From the NCBI GenBank assembly GCA_024276675.1, contig JAJRWT010000031.1, forward strand, positions 1-59,012: a stretch of DNA of 59,012 nucleotides, written 5' to 3'. This DNA is from Myxococcota bacterium. GTDB taxonomy: Bacteria > Myxococcota_A > UBA796 > JAFGLY01. The position numbers were made by a program, and so were the translations under genes. The first letter of the stretch is position 1. Each line of letters opens with the position of its first letter. A model generated the notes under the pieces. It was not told where the DNA came from, did not search any database, and saw only the letters and a program-made list of their open reading frames with translations. Below, in pieces: positions 46,938 through 56,578 of the stretch.

Positions 46938-47025
46938 GGGCCAGAGGTTGGGACAGGTTGGGCCAGGGCGATCCCGGGCGTGCCACCGGCGTTCTGAAGG
47001 TGGCCCAACCTGGCCCAACCTGGCC
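46938..47025 (+). repeat. Imperfect inverted repeat built from 10-bp GGTTGGG units
   Basis: Left arm 46939-46965 and right arm 47001-47025 are inverted copies with one mismatch and a 2-base insertion, separated by 35 bases. Each arm contains two copies of CAGGTTGGGC-type units at 10-12-bp spacing (the right arm as tandem TGGCCCAACC). It lies directly after the replication remnant. It could be an origin-type iteron site, a regulator binding site or a large transcription hairpin. Confidence 0.6.
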
Positions 47026-47111
47026 GGCGAGATCTCCATCGGTGCGTACAGCCGAAGCGAAGCGAAGCGTGCGAGCCGAAACGCAACCCGAACAAGCGAG
47101 GGAGGAAGACC

Positions 47112-47690
47112 ATGATGAAGGAATGTGCGCATCAGCCGTGCGGCCAGCCGTTCGAAGCGAAGCGCAGCGACGCGCGGTTCTGCAGCGCGAGCTGCCGGGC
47201 GGCGGCGAGTCGGGCGAGGAGGCAGGGGGTGGAGGGCGTAGCGTCGGCGCCGAGGGCGGCCGTGATCGCCGCGGACACGGAGCTGCGGGGTGAGGTCGAG
47301 CGGCTGCGCGGGGAGGTGGCGGCGCTGGGGAGGCAGGTGGAGGCTGGGAGGGTGGAGGCGGAGCGGGCGCTGGCCGGCGTCGCCCGGGAGCTGGGCCTGG
47401 ATCGGGATGGGATCAACGAGCGGCTGGGTGATCTCGTCGACCGGGTCATGAACCTGGAGGAGGTGGACCTGGTCGAGCGGGTGGAGCGGCTGGAGGAGGC
47501 GGCGACGCGGGAGACGGGTGAGGAGGTGGAGGTGGAAGCGCCGGAGCCGGAGCGGTTCGACGAGCGCCTGGGGGAGATAGAGCAGGCCGTACTGAAGGTG
47601 ATGTACGGGCTCCAGGTGCTGGAGGAGCGGGTGGAGGAGCTGGATGAGGAGATGGCGCGCGCGGTGAGGGTGTTGGTGGGGGTGCATTAG
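47112..47690 (+). CDS. Small zinc-ribbon/coiled-coil protein, unknown function
   Basis: 192 residues. The first 30 contain four cysteines in the pattern C-x4-C-x13-C-x3-C (C5, C10, C24, C28), a zinc-binding knuckle, followed by Arg-rich residues. The rest is almost continuous coiled coil (ELRGEVERLRGEVAALGRQVEAG and similar to the end), very rich in Glu and Val. A strong site (GAGGGAGGAAG) precedes ATG 47112. I do not recognise a family; small zinc-finger/coiled-coil proteins occur on mobile elements and could bind DNA or a partner. Codon use is notably GGAGG-rich compared with the chromosome to the left. Confidence 0.65.
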   Translation: MMKECAHQPCGQPFEAKRSDARFCSASCRAAASRARRQGVEGVASAPRAAVIAADTELRGEVERLRGEVAALGRQVEAGRVEAERALAGVARELGLDRDGINERLGDLVDRVMNLEEVDLVERVERLEEAATRETGEEVEVEAPEPERFDERLGEIEQAVLKVMYGLQVLEERVEELDEEMARAVRVLVGVH

Positions 47691-47885
47691 CTGCAGGGTG
47701 GCCCGGCCCGGTCGGCCGAGAGGGCGGCCGTGCCATCTGGGCCCGCGATGCGCCCGATCCCACGTCGCCTCGTTCACCCTCCGGCGACCTCGTGGCCCTC
47801 GGCAAACCCCCAGACATCCCTTGCCATAACTGCTCAAGAGTGTGACTCTCTACCTCCAGCCCGACTGGGCCCCTGAAAGGTCTCC

Positions 47886-48095
47886 ATGCCCGACACCTAC
47901 ATGACGCTCAAGGAGGTCGCCGAACTGCTCAAGATCTCGGAGCGCTCGGTCTACCGCCTTGCCAAGGACGGCAAGCTCCCCGGCTTCAAGCCCGGCGGCG
48001 GTGCCTGGCGCTTCCGGCGGAGCGACGTGGAGGCGTGGGTCGACGATCAGATCGCTGCAGGACGCGCGGGGGGAGAGGACCGTGGCGAGGCTTGA
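47886..48095 (+). CDS. Excisionase/MerR-like helix-turn-helix DNA-binding protein
   Basis: 69 residues, nearly all a single helix-turn-helix of the HTH_17/excisionase class: YMTLKEVAELLKISERSVYR, then LAKDGKLPGFKPG, a wing (WRFRRSDVEAWVDDQI) and a Gly/Arg tail. Such proteins act as excisionases or as small regulators placed at the front of defence operons. The gene overlaps the following helicase fragment start (48082) by 14 bp, so it probably leads that operon. The gap 47691-47885 shows nothing further. Confidence 0.85.
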   Translation: MPDTYMTLKEVAELLKISERSVYRLAKDGKLPGFKPGGGAWRFRRSDVEAWVDDQIAAGRAGGEDRGEA

Positions 48096-48786
48096 AGATC
48101 TCCAGGCTGGCGCACTGGTCCGCGGTCTCTCGGGCGACGGGCCGGTCACCGTCAAGATGGTCCAATGGTTCGGCGACTACGGCGTCGAAGTGATCTTCGC
48201 TGACGCGGGCGGCACCCTGGGCCAGCGCCTCGTCTACCGCGACGACGAGCCCATCCTCAAGATCGTCGCCGGGGGCCGCCCCTGGTCCTTCGACGGTGAC
48301 GGCGAGCTGCTGCGGCTGGTCAGCGAAGCCCACCGCATCGAGCTGGCCTGGCTCTTCGACCCCTACGTGGCCATCACCACCAGCCTCATCGAGCCCTTGC
48401 CGCACCAGATCAGCGCCGTCTACGAGGAGATGCTGCCGCGCCAGCCCATGCGCTTCCTGCTCACCGACGACCCGGGCGCCGGCAAGACCATCATGGCGGG
48501 TCTGCTCATCAAGGAGCTGATGCTCCGGGGCTTGGAGGAGCATCGCCTCTCCGCACCAAGCGTGCCCACGACTGAAGACAAGCGCCGGGCAAGCGCAACT
48601 GCCGCCCTCGACGCGCCGCACAAGGACGACGAGGGCGCGTGCCAGAGCGCCCCAACCTGGTCCGCGGCAGCCAAGACGGGGTGGAGGTCCCGGGCCCGAG
48701 CTACGCCCGCGGTGTCGCCGGAACTGAAGAGAAGAGCACGGGTATCGGGCGCGAGTCAGCTGTTCATGCATGCAATGGGGGAGTGA
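48082..48786 (+). pseudogene. Truncated SNF2-type helicase, DrmD-like N-terminus
   Basis: From GTG 48082 (GGGGGGAGAGG upstream) about 150 residues read as the N-terminus of large SNF2 helicases of the DISARM DrmD type: ALVRGLSGDGPVTVKMVQW, RLVYRDDEPILKIV, RPWSFDGDGELLRLVSEAHR, LPHQISAVYEEMLPRQPMRF and Walker A TDDPGAGKTIMAG with LLIKELMLRG. At about 48530 the similarity stops; the last 80 residues are low in character (SATAALDAPHKDDEG) and end at 48786. A working helicase of this family has several hundred more residues, so this is a 5' fragment after a deletion. Identification as DrmD is from memory of its sequence pattern. Confidence 0.7.
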
Positions 48787-48789
48787 GCG

Positions 48790-51700
48790 ATGACCGCGTA
48801 CGCCCTGGGAGAACGCGAAGGCGGACACAGCCAGAGCCATACGGCAAACCTCGCCGATGCCGTCCGCGGCTACCCAATGGGTATCGGGCTGGTGAAGGAG
48901 TTCCTCCAGAACGCGGACGACGCCGGTGCTTCGGAGCTGCGCGTCATCTTCGATCGTCGGCAGCACGGCGGCCCGGTCGCGGCAGGACTTGACGACGACT
49001 CGCTGGATGTCGTCTTGGAACCAGCGCTGCTATTCATCAATGATGCGCGGTTCAGCGACGATGACATAGCCGGAATCCGGCGCATCGGTGAGTCGTCCAA
49101 GTTTCGCCGAGCATCGGGGACCGGCCGCTTCGGCAAGGGCTTCTGCACCGCGTTCAGCGTCTCCGACCACCCCACCCTGGTGACCGGCGACGACGTGATG
49201 TGGTTCGACCCGCACCGTCGTGCCCTCTGCTCCAACGATCACTCCACCAAGCACATGCGGCGCTTCGAGCTGAGCGCTGCCGCCAAGGAATGGCCGGCGT
49301 GGATCCGGACCTTTGGCATCGCCGGTGTCGATCCTGCGGGCGCTCCCTTCCCGGGCACTGCCTTCAGACTTCCACTGCGAGACGAGGCGACCGCCGGCGA
49401 CAGCGAGATCTCTCGCCAGTGCTTCACCGACGAGGTCTGGGAAGGCATCGTTCACAGCGCCCGGCAGCTCGGCCCAGCCCTGCTGGTGTTTCTTCGCTCA
49501 GTCGAGAGCCTCAAGCTCAGCGAGGTGGACAAACAAGGCAAGGAGTCCATCAAGCTGGAGATCGTCACCGAGAACGCCAGACAGGTTCGAGAGGCTCGCC
49601 AACCTCTACACCAGTCGACCGACGGCGAAACCGTACCGCTGCTCGAGCAGTGGCTGGCCGACCCGACCGATCTCCCAACTGCCATCTACGAGCACGAGTT
49701 CCTGATCACCGACGGCGGAGGCGACGTACACCACGAGAACTGGACCGTCATCACGGGACTCCTTCCTGGTCCCGACAACTGTCTGCTCGAGCACGCCCAC
49801 GAGATCTGTACCGCGGAAGACCCCGACAAGGTGTTGCCTTGGGCGGGCGCAGCACTGTGCCTGGAGACGACCCGCGACAATGCCCGCCTCGGTGGGCGCT
49901 CGTGCTTCCTTCCCATCGGGGACCAAGGGCACCCACCCCCAGTCTGGATCCATGGGTGGTTCGACTTGGACGCGAGCCGCAGCCACCTCACCAAGGACTT
50001 CGGCAGCAAGGGCAACGCCAGCAGGCGAGCGCTCTGGAATCGCAGGTTGCTGGAACACGGGGTCGGGCACTACTGGGCCATGCTCATAGAGCACCTCGGG
50101 CTTCGCCTGCACGAGCAGCCTGGGAAAGGCTATCGGTGCTGGGCGAAACTGGCGGTTGACGACAGTGACCTGGAGTCGGCCCTCTCGACCGGGTTCTATC
50201 ACTCGGCCACCGGGCTGGACGTGATGCGAACTCGCAGACTCGCTGGCCCGGAGATGCATCACCCGGACGAGACGATCCGGTGGATGCCCAGAGGCACGGC
50301 TGCGGCTCTGCTTGACGGGCTCCTTGAAGACGGGTGGCGCGTGTTCGACCCCAGGCCACCAAAGCACATACGACTCGGCCTCAACAGGGCCGGCTTCCGC
50401 CTGGAGGCCCTGTCCATTGACAACCTCAGGGAGCACTTCTTCGCGGAGCTGGGCGACGACAACGGGCCATGGGAACCAACCGCCGCCCCCAGCGCTCTGC
50501 TCCGGGAACGTGAGCGCCTCGATGCTGTCTGGGGTTTCTTCTGTACCGCCGAAGGCGACCTGACGGAGACACCCCTCTGCCTGACCAACGACGGGAGACT
50601 GCGTTGCTTCGACGAAGAGGATCTGGTCTACACCTGCACTGAGGAACAGGAGGAGATTCTCGCGACCTTGCCCCACCGTCGCCTGCACCCATGCTGTCAA
50701 GAGGCACTGGGATTGGCCGACCGGGAGACAGACCTTGGGGTGTCGCCCATCAACATTCCTGACCTGCCCGAGTTTGCATCAGAGCTGGCCGAGCGAGACG
50801 GCGATATCACCGACGACTGGGCAGCGGAGGTGCTCGACGACCTGGTTCGCCGATCTCCCGAGGACCTTTCCACGGAGTTTGAAACCTTACACAAACTCTA
50901 TCTCTTGCCTACCGCAGTCGGAAGCCGTACACCGTTGGGCTACAGGCAAACGGCTGGGCTGGTAAACGGGCCATCCTCGGCGGTCCCGGAAGACTTGCTC
51001 GAAAGGTTGGGAGTGCCCATTCTCCGAGGCTCCCCCCGACTGCTGGCATCGGCAGGTAGGGCATTGGAGCACCATCCTCCGATGGTGAACGCGGTCTCGC
51101 CATCCTTTGTGGCCAAGGTCCTCGCGGATGGCCGCCCATTCTGGGTTGATCCTCCAACCCGAGCAGAAAGGCTGAGCGCCCTCGAGCCTGGAGACGTCGA
51201 GATACTCCTGGATTATCTGGCTCCCATTCGCTGGCAGGACAGCGAATCCAACAGCGAAGTCAAGCGTGCCCTTCGCGAGCGCCTACCGCTGCTCACCACC
51301 CAGTGCGAGATCACCCGGGCCACTGCCAAGGATTTGTACCGACCGGTTGGAGTGTTCCCACCGCCGGAACTCAAAGCAAAGGTGACCCTGCTGGATGTCA
51401 GTGGCGATGGCTGGGACTCGCTGGCCGCCGCCTTGGGCGTCCAGGCGCTCGACGACGCACGCTTGCTCATGGAACAGGCCCTGCCCTTCCTTGTGGGCGA
51501 GGCCGACGAGGATTCCAAGCAGAAGGTCCGAGCGTGGGTTCTCCGCGAGGCTCCCCGCGCCGTCGAAGATGCTGACGACAAGCGAGAAGAGAAGCTGCGC
51601 AAAGCACTTCGGAGAGCACCGCTCTTGCCCCTTCGCACAGGGGAAGTCGGCGCCGCCGTCGACTCCTACCGAGTCGACACCGACGAGAGCTCCGAGCGGC

Positions 51701-54700
51701 TCACCAGAGTTCTTGGACCGCACCCTCGCGTGGTCGTCAGCGATCCCCCACTGGGGCTTAAGCCATCCCAGTGGAGGCATGCGCTCGGCATTCTCAGCGT
51801 CTCCTCCACCCCGCGTGCCTCCGACATCCTCTTGTCCATCATCGAAGCCGCAGGGGATTGGTCCCAGGCTGATCGGCGCGAGGCCGCAACCGAACGCCTC
51901 CGCAGGGCGTTTGGATACCTGAACGAGCAGGGCCAGCTCGAGCAGCTCGACCGGGACCCAATGAGCAGGGATGCCGTGAAGCAGTCTCAGGATGCCATCT
52001 CCCGATCGCTCGACGGCACGATCAAGTGGTTCGCGCTGGTTGGCCCGCCTCAAGCCTGGAACACCAAACCTCCCAACCTCTCCACCGTCCTCCAGCAGCT
52101 TCCATGGATACCGTCTCAGCCGCGTCTCTGGTCGAGCGACCCAGACGACTTCACGACCCGCCTCTACAAGCCGAGCGAGCTCTATCGCCCCGGTCAGCGC
52201 CGGCTGGTGAGTGCTGTCCGGCCGGTCTTTCCATTCGCAGAGCCCCTGATCGAAGTCCGGGAGCTGCTCGGCTTCGCCTCCGTAGGTGCGGCGGAGATCG
52301 ATGAAAAAGAGGACCCGGGACCCGTCGGTGAGCAACTTTCCGCACTGCTCCGGGTAGACCCAGGCACTCTCGAGGAACACCTGGTGCTGGAGTTCCAGCA
52401 GACTGTCGGCGTCGTGTACGCCGAACTCGCCAGGCTCGACGACCCCGAGAGCAGCTTCGAGAACTGGACCTGGCCGCACCTGGAAGACCCAGAGGGACTC
52501 GGAGAGATCTGTGTGCTGATGGACAAAGGCTGGCGTCGACCCGAGACGCTGTTCTTCAACGCTCTCCCCATCGAGCCCAACCCGTGGATTGGGTCGATCT
52601 CCGGCTGGTCCAAGCAAGACGTTGCCAGGCAGCGCCCCCTTCTCGAGGCAGTGGGCGTGCGAGACCAGCCCGAAGTCGACGACTGGGTGAGGCTGCTCCG
52701 CGAGCTGCATGACAAGGCCGGTGGCACGCCCTTGACCGACTCCGACCTGGCCCTGGCGCGCCGGGCTCTGATCACGCTGGCCTCAATGTTGAGGGAAGGC
52801 GATGCCGAGTCATCAAGCCCCACCTACGTCCTCAGCGACAACGACAGCCTAATCGAGGCAGACGGCTCCTTCGAGATCGACAGTCCCCGAGTTCAGGGGC
52901 TGCGTGACAAGCTTCAGTTGCCCGTCATCAAGCGCGAAGAAGACAATCGCCGCGTCGCTCTCTGGGCCGGCGCTCAACCCATCTCCGAGGTGGTGCGGCT
53001 CGGCAATCCGCGCGGCTCTGTCGTCGAGGACTATCCCGAGACTGACCTTGTCAAGACGCTACTCAACTTGACCCGCCAGCACGCGAAGATCTGGACCAGG
53101 CTTGTCGCCCGGCTTCGCTATCACTACACCATGCGCGCGTCTGACGAACAGGACGTGAACCTCGCAACCATCCGCGAATGGCAGGAAGAGGCGCTCGTTC
53201 TCGCCAGTCGGCTGGCGTTGACCGTCTACAAAGCACTGGTCGTCGACCTTAACTTTGAGGGAACAGACCACGAGGCCCTCCCCTTGGATGAGCGCTACTT
53301 CATCGACCACGACGCGGCCATGATTCACATCGTGGAGGGTGAACTCGATTTCAGCCTCGACGAGGCGCTGGCCCGTCTCGCTCTGGGAAGCTCCATCTCG
53401 GGCCCAGAGGCGGCTGAAGCCGGAAGGATCCTGATGCGGGTTGCACGGTCCCCTGCGGATGCTCGGGCCATCCTGGATCGGCAGAACGTGTTGAGCCCCC
53501 CCGACGAGACCGAGGCGGTGGCCGACGTGGAGGGGGAGGTCATCGAACAAGATTTCCCCACCTGGGACGGCGAGTCAGCAGGCGAAACACCCGACGACGA
53601 GACTGCGGATGGCGAAGCCCCCGGCCACGAGGAGGTCGACGATCAGGTACAAGACGTGCCACACGCAGGTCAAGAGGACGAGCACGACTTCGAAGAGGAT
53701 GCCGTGGCCGCCGGGTTAGACGACGACCACCAGCCCGACTCAGTTGACGGTGACACGCCCAGTAGCAGCCACGATGAAGGAGGCTCCGGCCCAGCCGCAC
53801 CCCTGGAGGACGAGGACGGACCCGGTACCGGACACTCGCCCGAGGGACGATCTGCAGCCAGCCGAAGCGAGCACGACACCGAGAGCACGAACGGGCAAGA
53901 CTCTGGTGAGGGGAAGTCCACCAACACTGGAAGCGGTGGCCGGGCCAGTTCGAACGGTGGCGGCCCTTCCGGTGGAAGCAGAAACGCCAACGCAAACAGA
54001 CACGACAGTGGCACCAATTGGGGTGCTCCAGGTCGGGCCCGGAGGGGCACCCGCAAGCAGGGGCAGCCAGGTCAACCCAAGGGTTCCCGTTGGAAGAAAC
54101 CCGGCCCGAGCACGACGCGGTCCACTTCCGACAGCACCCGGAGCAGGACCACGAGCAACCGCACCAGTCGTCCGCGGGACCGGATGACGAGCTACGTCGC
54201 CCGCGAAGACGCCAAGGAGAACACACGACACCGCGCGCGGCACGAGTGGGAGAAGAAAGCGGACACCGGCAAGCTGGGTGAGGCGGCCGTGGTCGCACAC
54301 GAGCGAGCCAAGGGCTGGTTCGCCTGCCCGATGGACACCAACAATCCCGGATACGACATCGCGTCGTCGCCCACCGGTATTGATGGACTCCCGGACATGG
54401 ATCACCCGGACGCGCGCTACATCGAGGTGAAGAGCACGAAGCACGGCTGGGACGCCTACGGCGTGGCGATCAGCGAGACCCAGTTCGAGATGGCCCGAGA
54501 GAAGGGCGCAAGCTGGTGGCTCTATGTCGTAGAACACGTCGACTCGGAACGGCAGGTCATCCACGAGGTCCCCAACCCACTGATCGACTCTGGACTGCAG
54601 TACCGCTTCGACGGCGGCTGGGCAGAGTGGGCGGCTCGGAAGCGAGAGAGCCGAGTCACCCCGCCTACCGCTGATGAACCGGGCCGCGATCCTCGGGTGG

Positions 54701-54864
54701 GCAGCAGGTTCCGGCAGCGACAGCGCAATGGCCAAGTGTTGACTTTCCGCGTGGAGAAGATCTGGCACGACCGGTCAAGTGGACGCTCGCTGGCACAGAT
54801 CGTGCTAGACAGCGGTCAGAAGAAGACCATCCACAACTTTAACAACTGGGAGCCCATCGACTGA
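48790..54864 (+). CDS. Giant sacsin-type GHKL ATPase with C-terminal DUF3883-like nuclease domain
   Basis: 2024 residues. The N-terminus is a sacsin/NO VEIN-type HSP90-like ATPase: VKEFLQNADDAGA (residues 35-47), LLFINDARFSDDDIAGI (81-97), GESSKF and TGRFGKGFCTAFSVSDHP (111-128). The middle 1400 residues are helical with no motif I know. About 1590-1810 is an acidic, then Ser/Gly/Arg-rich disordered stretch. The C-terminus (about 1820-1925) is a DUF3883/PD-(D/E)xK-like nuclease: KLGEAAVVAHERAKGW, NPGYDI and YIEVKSTK, with E1879 and K1881. ATG 48790 follows GGGGGAG. The next gene starts 10 bp after its stop. It is probably a phage- or plasmid-defence effector; no published name is claimed. Confidence 0.88.
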   Translation: MTAYALGEREGGHSQSHTANLADAVRGYPMGIGLVKEFLQNADDAGASELRVIFDRRQHGGPVAAGLDDDSLDVVLEPALLFINDARFSDDDIAGIRRIGESSKFRRASGTGRFGKGFCTAFSVSDHPTLVTGDDVMWFDPHRRALCSNDHSTKHMRRFELSAAAKEWPAWIRTFGIAGVDPAGAPFPGTAFRLPLRDEATAGDSEISRQCFTDEVWEGIVHSARQLGPALLVFLRSVESLKLSEVDKQGKESIKLEIVTENARQVREARQPLHQSTDGETVPLLEQWLADPTDLPTAIYEHEFLITDGGGDVHHENWTVITGLLPGPDNCLLEHAHEICTAEDPDKVLPWAGAALCLETTRDNARLGGRSCFLPIGDQGHPPPVWIHGWFDLDASRSHLTKDFGSKGNASRRALWNRRLLEHGVGHYWAMLIEHLGLRLHEQPGKGYRCWAKLAVDDSDLESALSTGFYHSATGLDVMRTRRLAGPEMHHPDETIRWMPRGTAAALLDGLLEDGWRVFDPRPPKHIRLGLNRAGFRLEALSIDNLREHFFAELGDDNGPWEPTAAPSALLRERERLDAVWGFFCTAEGDLTETPLCLTNDGRLRCFDEEDLVYTCTEEQEEILATLPHRRLHPCCQEALGLADRETDLGVSPINIPDLPEFASELAERDGDITDDWAAEVLDDLVRRSPEDLSTEFETLHKLYLLPTAVGSRTPLGYRQTAGLVNGPSSAVPEDLLERLGVPILRGSPRLLASAGRALEHHPPMVNAVSPSFVAKVLADGRPFWVDPPTRAERLSALEPGDVEILLDYLAPIRWQDSESNSEVKRALRERLPLLTTQCEITRATAKDLYRPVGVFPPPELKAKVTLLDVSGDGWDSLAAALGVQALDDARLLMEQALPFLVGEADEDSKQKVRAWVLREAPRAVEDADDKREEKLRKALRRAPLLPLRTGEVGAAVDSYRVDTDESSERLTRVLGPHPRVVVSDPPLGLKPSQWRHALGILSVSSTPRASDILLSIIEAAGDWSQADRREAATERLRRAFGYLNEQGQLEQLDRDPMSRDAVKQSQDAISRSLDGTIKWFALVGPPQAWNTKPPNLSTVLQQLPWIPSQPRLWSSDPDDFTTRLYKPSELYRPGQRRLVSAVRPVFPFAEPLIEVRELLGFASVGAAEIDEKEDPGPVGEQLSALLRVDPGTLEEHLVLEFQQTVGVVYAELARLDDPESSFENWTWPHLEDPEGLGEICVLMDKGWRRPETLFFNALPIEPNPWIGSISGWSKQDVARQRPLLEAVGVRDQPEVDDWVRLLRELHDKAGGTPLTDSDLALARRALITLASMLREGDAESSSPTYVLSDNDSLIEADGSFEIDSPRVQGLRDKLQLPVIKREEDNRRVALWAGAQPISEVVRLGNPRGSVVEDYPETDLVKTLLNLTRQHAKIWTRLVARLRYHYTMRASDEQDVNLATIREWQEEALVLASRLALTVYKALVVDLNFEGTDHEALPLDERYFIDHDAAMIHIVEGELDFSLDEALARLALGSSISGPEAAEAGRILMRVARSPADARAILDRQNVLSPPDETEAVADVEGEVIEQDFPTWDGESAGETPDDETADGEAPGHEEVDDQVQDVPHAGQEDEHDFEEDAVAAGLDDDHQPDSVDGDTPSSSHDEGGSGPAAPLEDEDGPGTGHSPEGRSAASRSEHDTESTNGQDSGEGKSTNTGSGGRASSNGGGPSGGSRNANANRHDSGTNWGAPGRARRGTRKQGQPGQPKGSRWKKPGPSTTRSTSDSTRSRTTSNRTSRPRDRMTSYVAREDAKENTRHRARHEWEKKADTGKLGEAAVVAHERAKGWFACPMDTNNPGYDIASSPTGIDGLPDMDHPDARYIEVKSTKHGWDAYGVAISETQFEMAREKGASWWLYVVEHVDSERQVIHEVPNPLIDSGLQYRFDGGWAEWAARKRESRVTPPTADEPGRDPRVGSRFRQRQRNGQVLTFRVEKIWHDRSSGRSLAQIVLDSGQKKTIHNFNNWEPID

Positions 54865-54874
54865 TATTGCCCGC

Positions 54875-56578
54875 ATGATCCCCACCCTCGACGACCAAGC
54901 CATCGCCGCGGTCCCTTCCGCCGCTGAGCGTGAGGTCTACCGGGCCATGCGTGACCAGCTCCCAGATCACGTCTGGGTGCTGCACGGCCTATCCCTGTTC
55001 ACCCAAACCCGGGACCGGGCTCTGCGCGATCTCGAGGTCGACTTCGTGGTCTTCGACCGTGACCAGGGCTTGCTCGTGGTCGAGGTCAAGGGTGGGGGCG
55101 TGTCCTTCGACCCGCGCTCCGACGAGTGGCGCTCCATCGACCGACACGGACACCGCCACGAGATCAAGGACCCCTTCGCCCAGGCCCGGCGGGCCATGTA
55201 CGCCGTCCTGCGCACGCTCAAGGAGGAGGGACGGTGGCCCGCAGGGCGCGCCCCGCGCCTGGTCGCCGCCTATGGTGCCCTGTTCCCCGATCTTCCCAAC
55301 GTGCGGTCGATGGTGCGGCCGGGAATCGATGCGCGGCAGGCGGGGGGCGCGGGAGCACTGGAGGCCCTGGCCGCGTGGTGCGCCACGCTGTTTGCCGCCT
55401 TCCGGGGCCGGCAGGCAGGTGCCGGCGGGCTCGGCCCCGCCGGTATGCGGGTCGTCGAGCGGCTCTTCTGTCGTCCCCTGGTGGTCCAGGCCCCGCTAGC
55501 TCTGGCCATCAAGCGCGAGGCCCGCAGGCAGGTGGAGCTGACCGAGCGACAGGCGCTGGTGCTCCGCAGCCTCGGCCGCCAGCGCCGCGCCCTGGTGGCC
55601 GGCGGGGCCGGCACGGGCAAGACCCTGCTGGCGCTGCAGCAGGCACGGGATTTCGCCGGGCAGGGGCTGCGCACAGCCCTGCTGTGCTTCAACCGCCCCC
55701 TGGGCAAGTTCCTGGAGCGGCAGACCCGGGACGTCTCGCTTCTCACCGTGGGCACCTTCCACAAGCTGGCCCACGACTGGATCGAGCGTGCGAAGCGTGA
55801 GCACGACTGGGACCCGCTGGCCCACGCACGGAATGAAGACCCAAGCGCGGACCACTACGACACCCACATGCCCATGGGGCTGGCGCACGCTTCGGACGTC
55901 ATCGACGACCGCTTCGACGCAATCGTCGTCGATGAAGGCCAGGACCTGCCGCCCGACGCCTGGTTCGCACTGCAGATGCTACTGGCAGACGCTGACGAGT
56001 CGCGCCTATTTGTGTTCTACGACCCCAACCAAGCGGTCTACGGCGAGCGCAGCCGCCTGCCCATCGACAGGGCACCCTTCCTGTTGGTCGAGAACTGCAG
56101 GAACACGCGCCCTATCCACGAGGCTGCCTACCGCCACTACCAGGGTGACGCGGTCGACCCACCCGACATCCCGGGCGCAAGCATCGAGGCCCTTGAGGTG
56201 CCCACGCCTGTGCACCAGGCACGCGCCGTCCGGCGCCTGGTCGGGCGCCTAATCACCAATGAGCAGATTGCGCCCGAGCAGATCGCGGTGCTGCTCTGTG
56301 GTCGGGATCCCCGCGCCCGCGTCGCGGCTCTGCAGAAGGAGGGCTCACCTTCGGGTGCGCGCTGGAGCCACGAGCAGCTCTGGGTGCCCGGAGCGGTCCT
56401 CGTCGACACGGTCCGCCGCTTCAAAGGCCTCGAGGCCGCGGTTGTGATCATGTGGCTGAACGACACCGCCAACCGCAGGAAAGACGCTGCCGACCTCTAC
56501 GTCGGCCTGTCCCGGGCCCGCTCCCGCCTGTGGGTCGTGGGCGCGCGCCAAGCGCTTCACAAAGTTGGTTTCGCATGA
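54875..56578 (+). CDS. NERD nuclease-SF1 (UvrD-like) helicase fusion
   Basis: 567 residues. Residues 15-130 form a NERD-type nuclease domain with the PD-(D/E)xK core DLEVDFVVF (D56) and VVEVKGG (E70, K72). From 220 on is a superfamily 1 helicase: Walker A AGGAGTGKT (243-250), TVGTFHKLA (Ia-like), motif II VVDEGQDLPPDAW, YDPNQAVYG (III), ENCRNTRPI (IV) and TVRRFKGLEAAVVI plus LYVGLSRAR (V-VI). It starts 10 bp after the sacsin-like gene, so the two form a two-gene operon: an ATPase/nuclease scaffold plus a nuclease/helicase. NERD-UvrD fusions appear in several defence islands. Confidence 0.9.
   Translation: MIPTLDDQAIAAVPSAAEREVYRAMRDQLPDHVWVLHGLSLFTQTRDRALRDLEVDFVVFDRDQGLLVVEVKGGGVSFDPRSDEWRSIDRHGHRHEIKDPFAQARRAMYAVLRTLKEEGRWPAGRAPRLVAAYGALFPDLPNVRSMVRPGIDARQAGGAGALEALAAWCATLFAAFRGRQAGAGGLGPAGMRVVERLFCRPLVVQAPLALAIKREARRQVELTERQALVLRSLGRQRRALVAGGAGTGKTLLALQQARDFAGQGLRTALLCFNRPLGKFLERQTRDVSLLTVGTFHKLAHDWIERAKREHDWDPLAHARNEDPSADHYDTHMPMGLAHASDVIDDRFDAIVVDEGQDLPPDAWFALQMLLADADESRLFVFYDPNQAVYGERSRLPIDRAPFLLVENCRNTRPIHEAAYRHYQGDAVDPPDIPGASIEALEVPTPVHQARAVRRLVGRLITNEQIAPEQIAVLLCGRDPRARVAALQKEGSPSGARWSHEQLWVPGAVLVDTVRRFKGLEAAVVIMWLNDTANRRKDAADLYVGLSRARSRLWVVGARQALHKVGFA

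Noticed and set aside
46041..47837. 598-codon leftward open frame over the island start
   Set aside because: Arg/Pro-rich shadow running through the permease end, remnant and zinc-finger gene; no domain visible.
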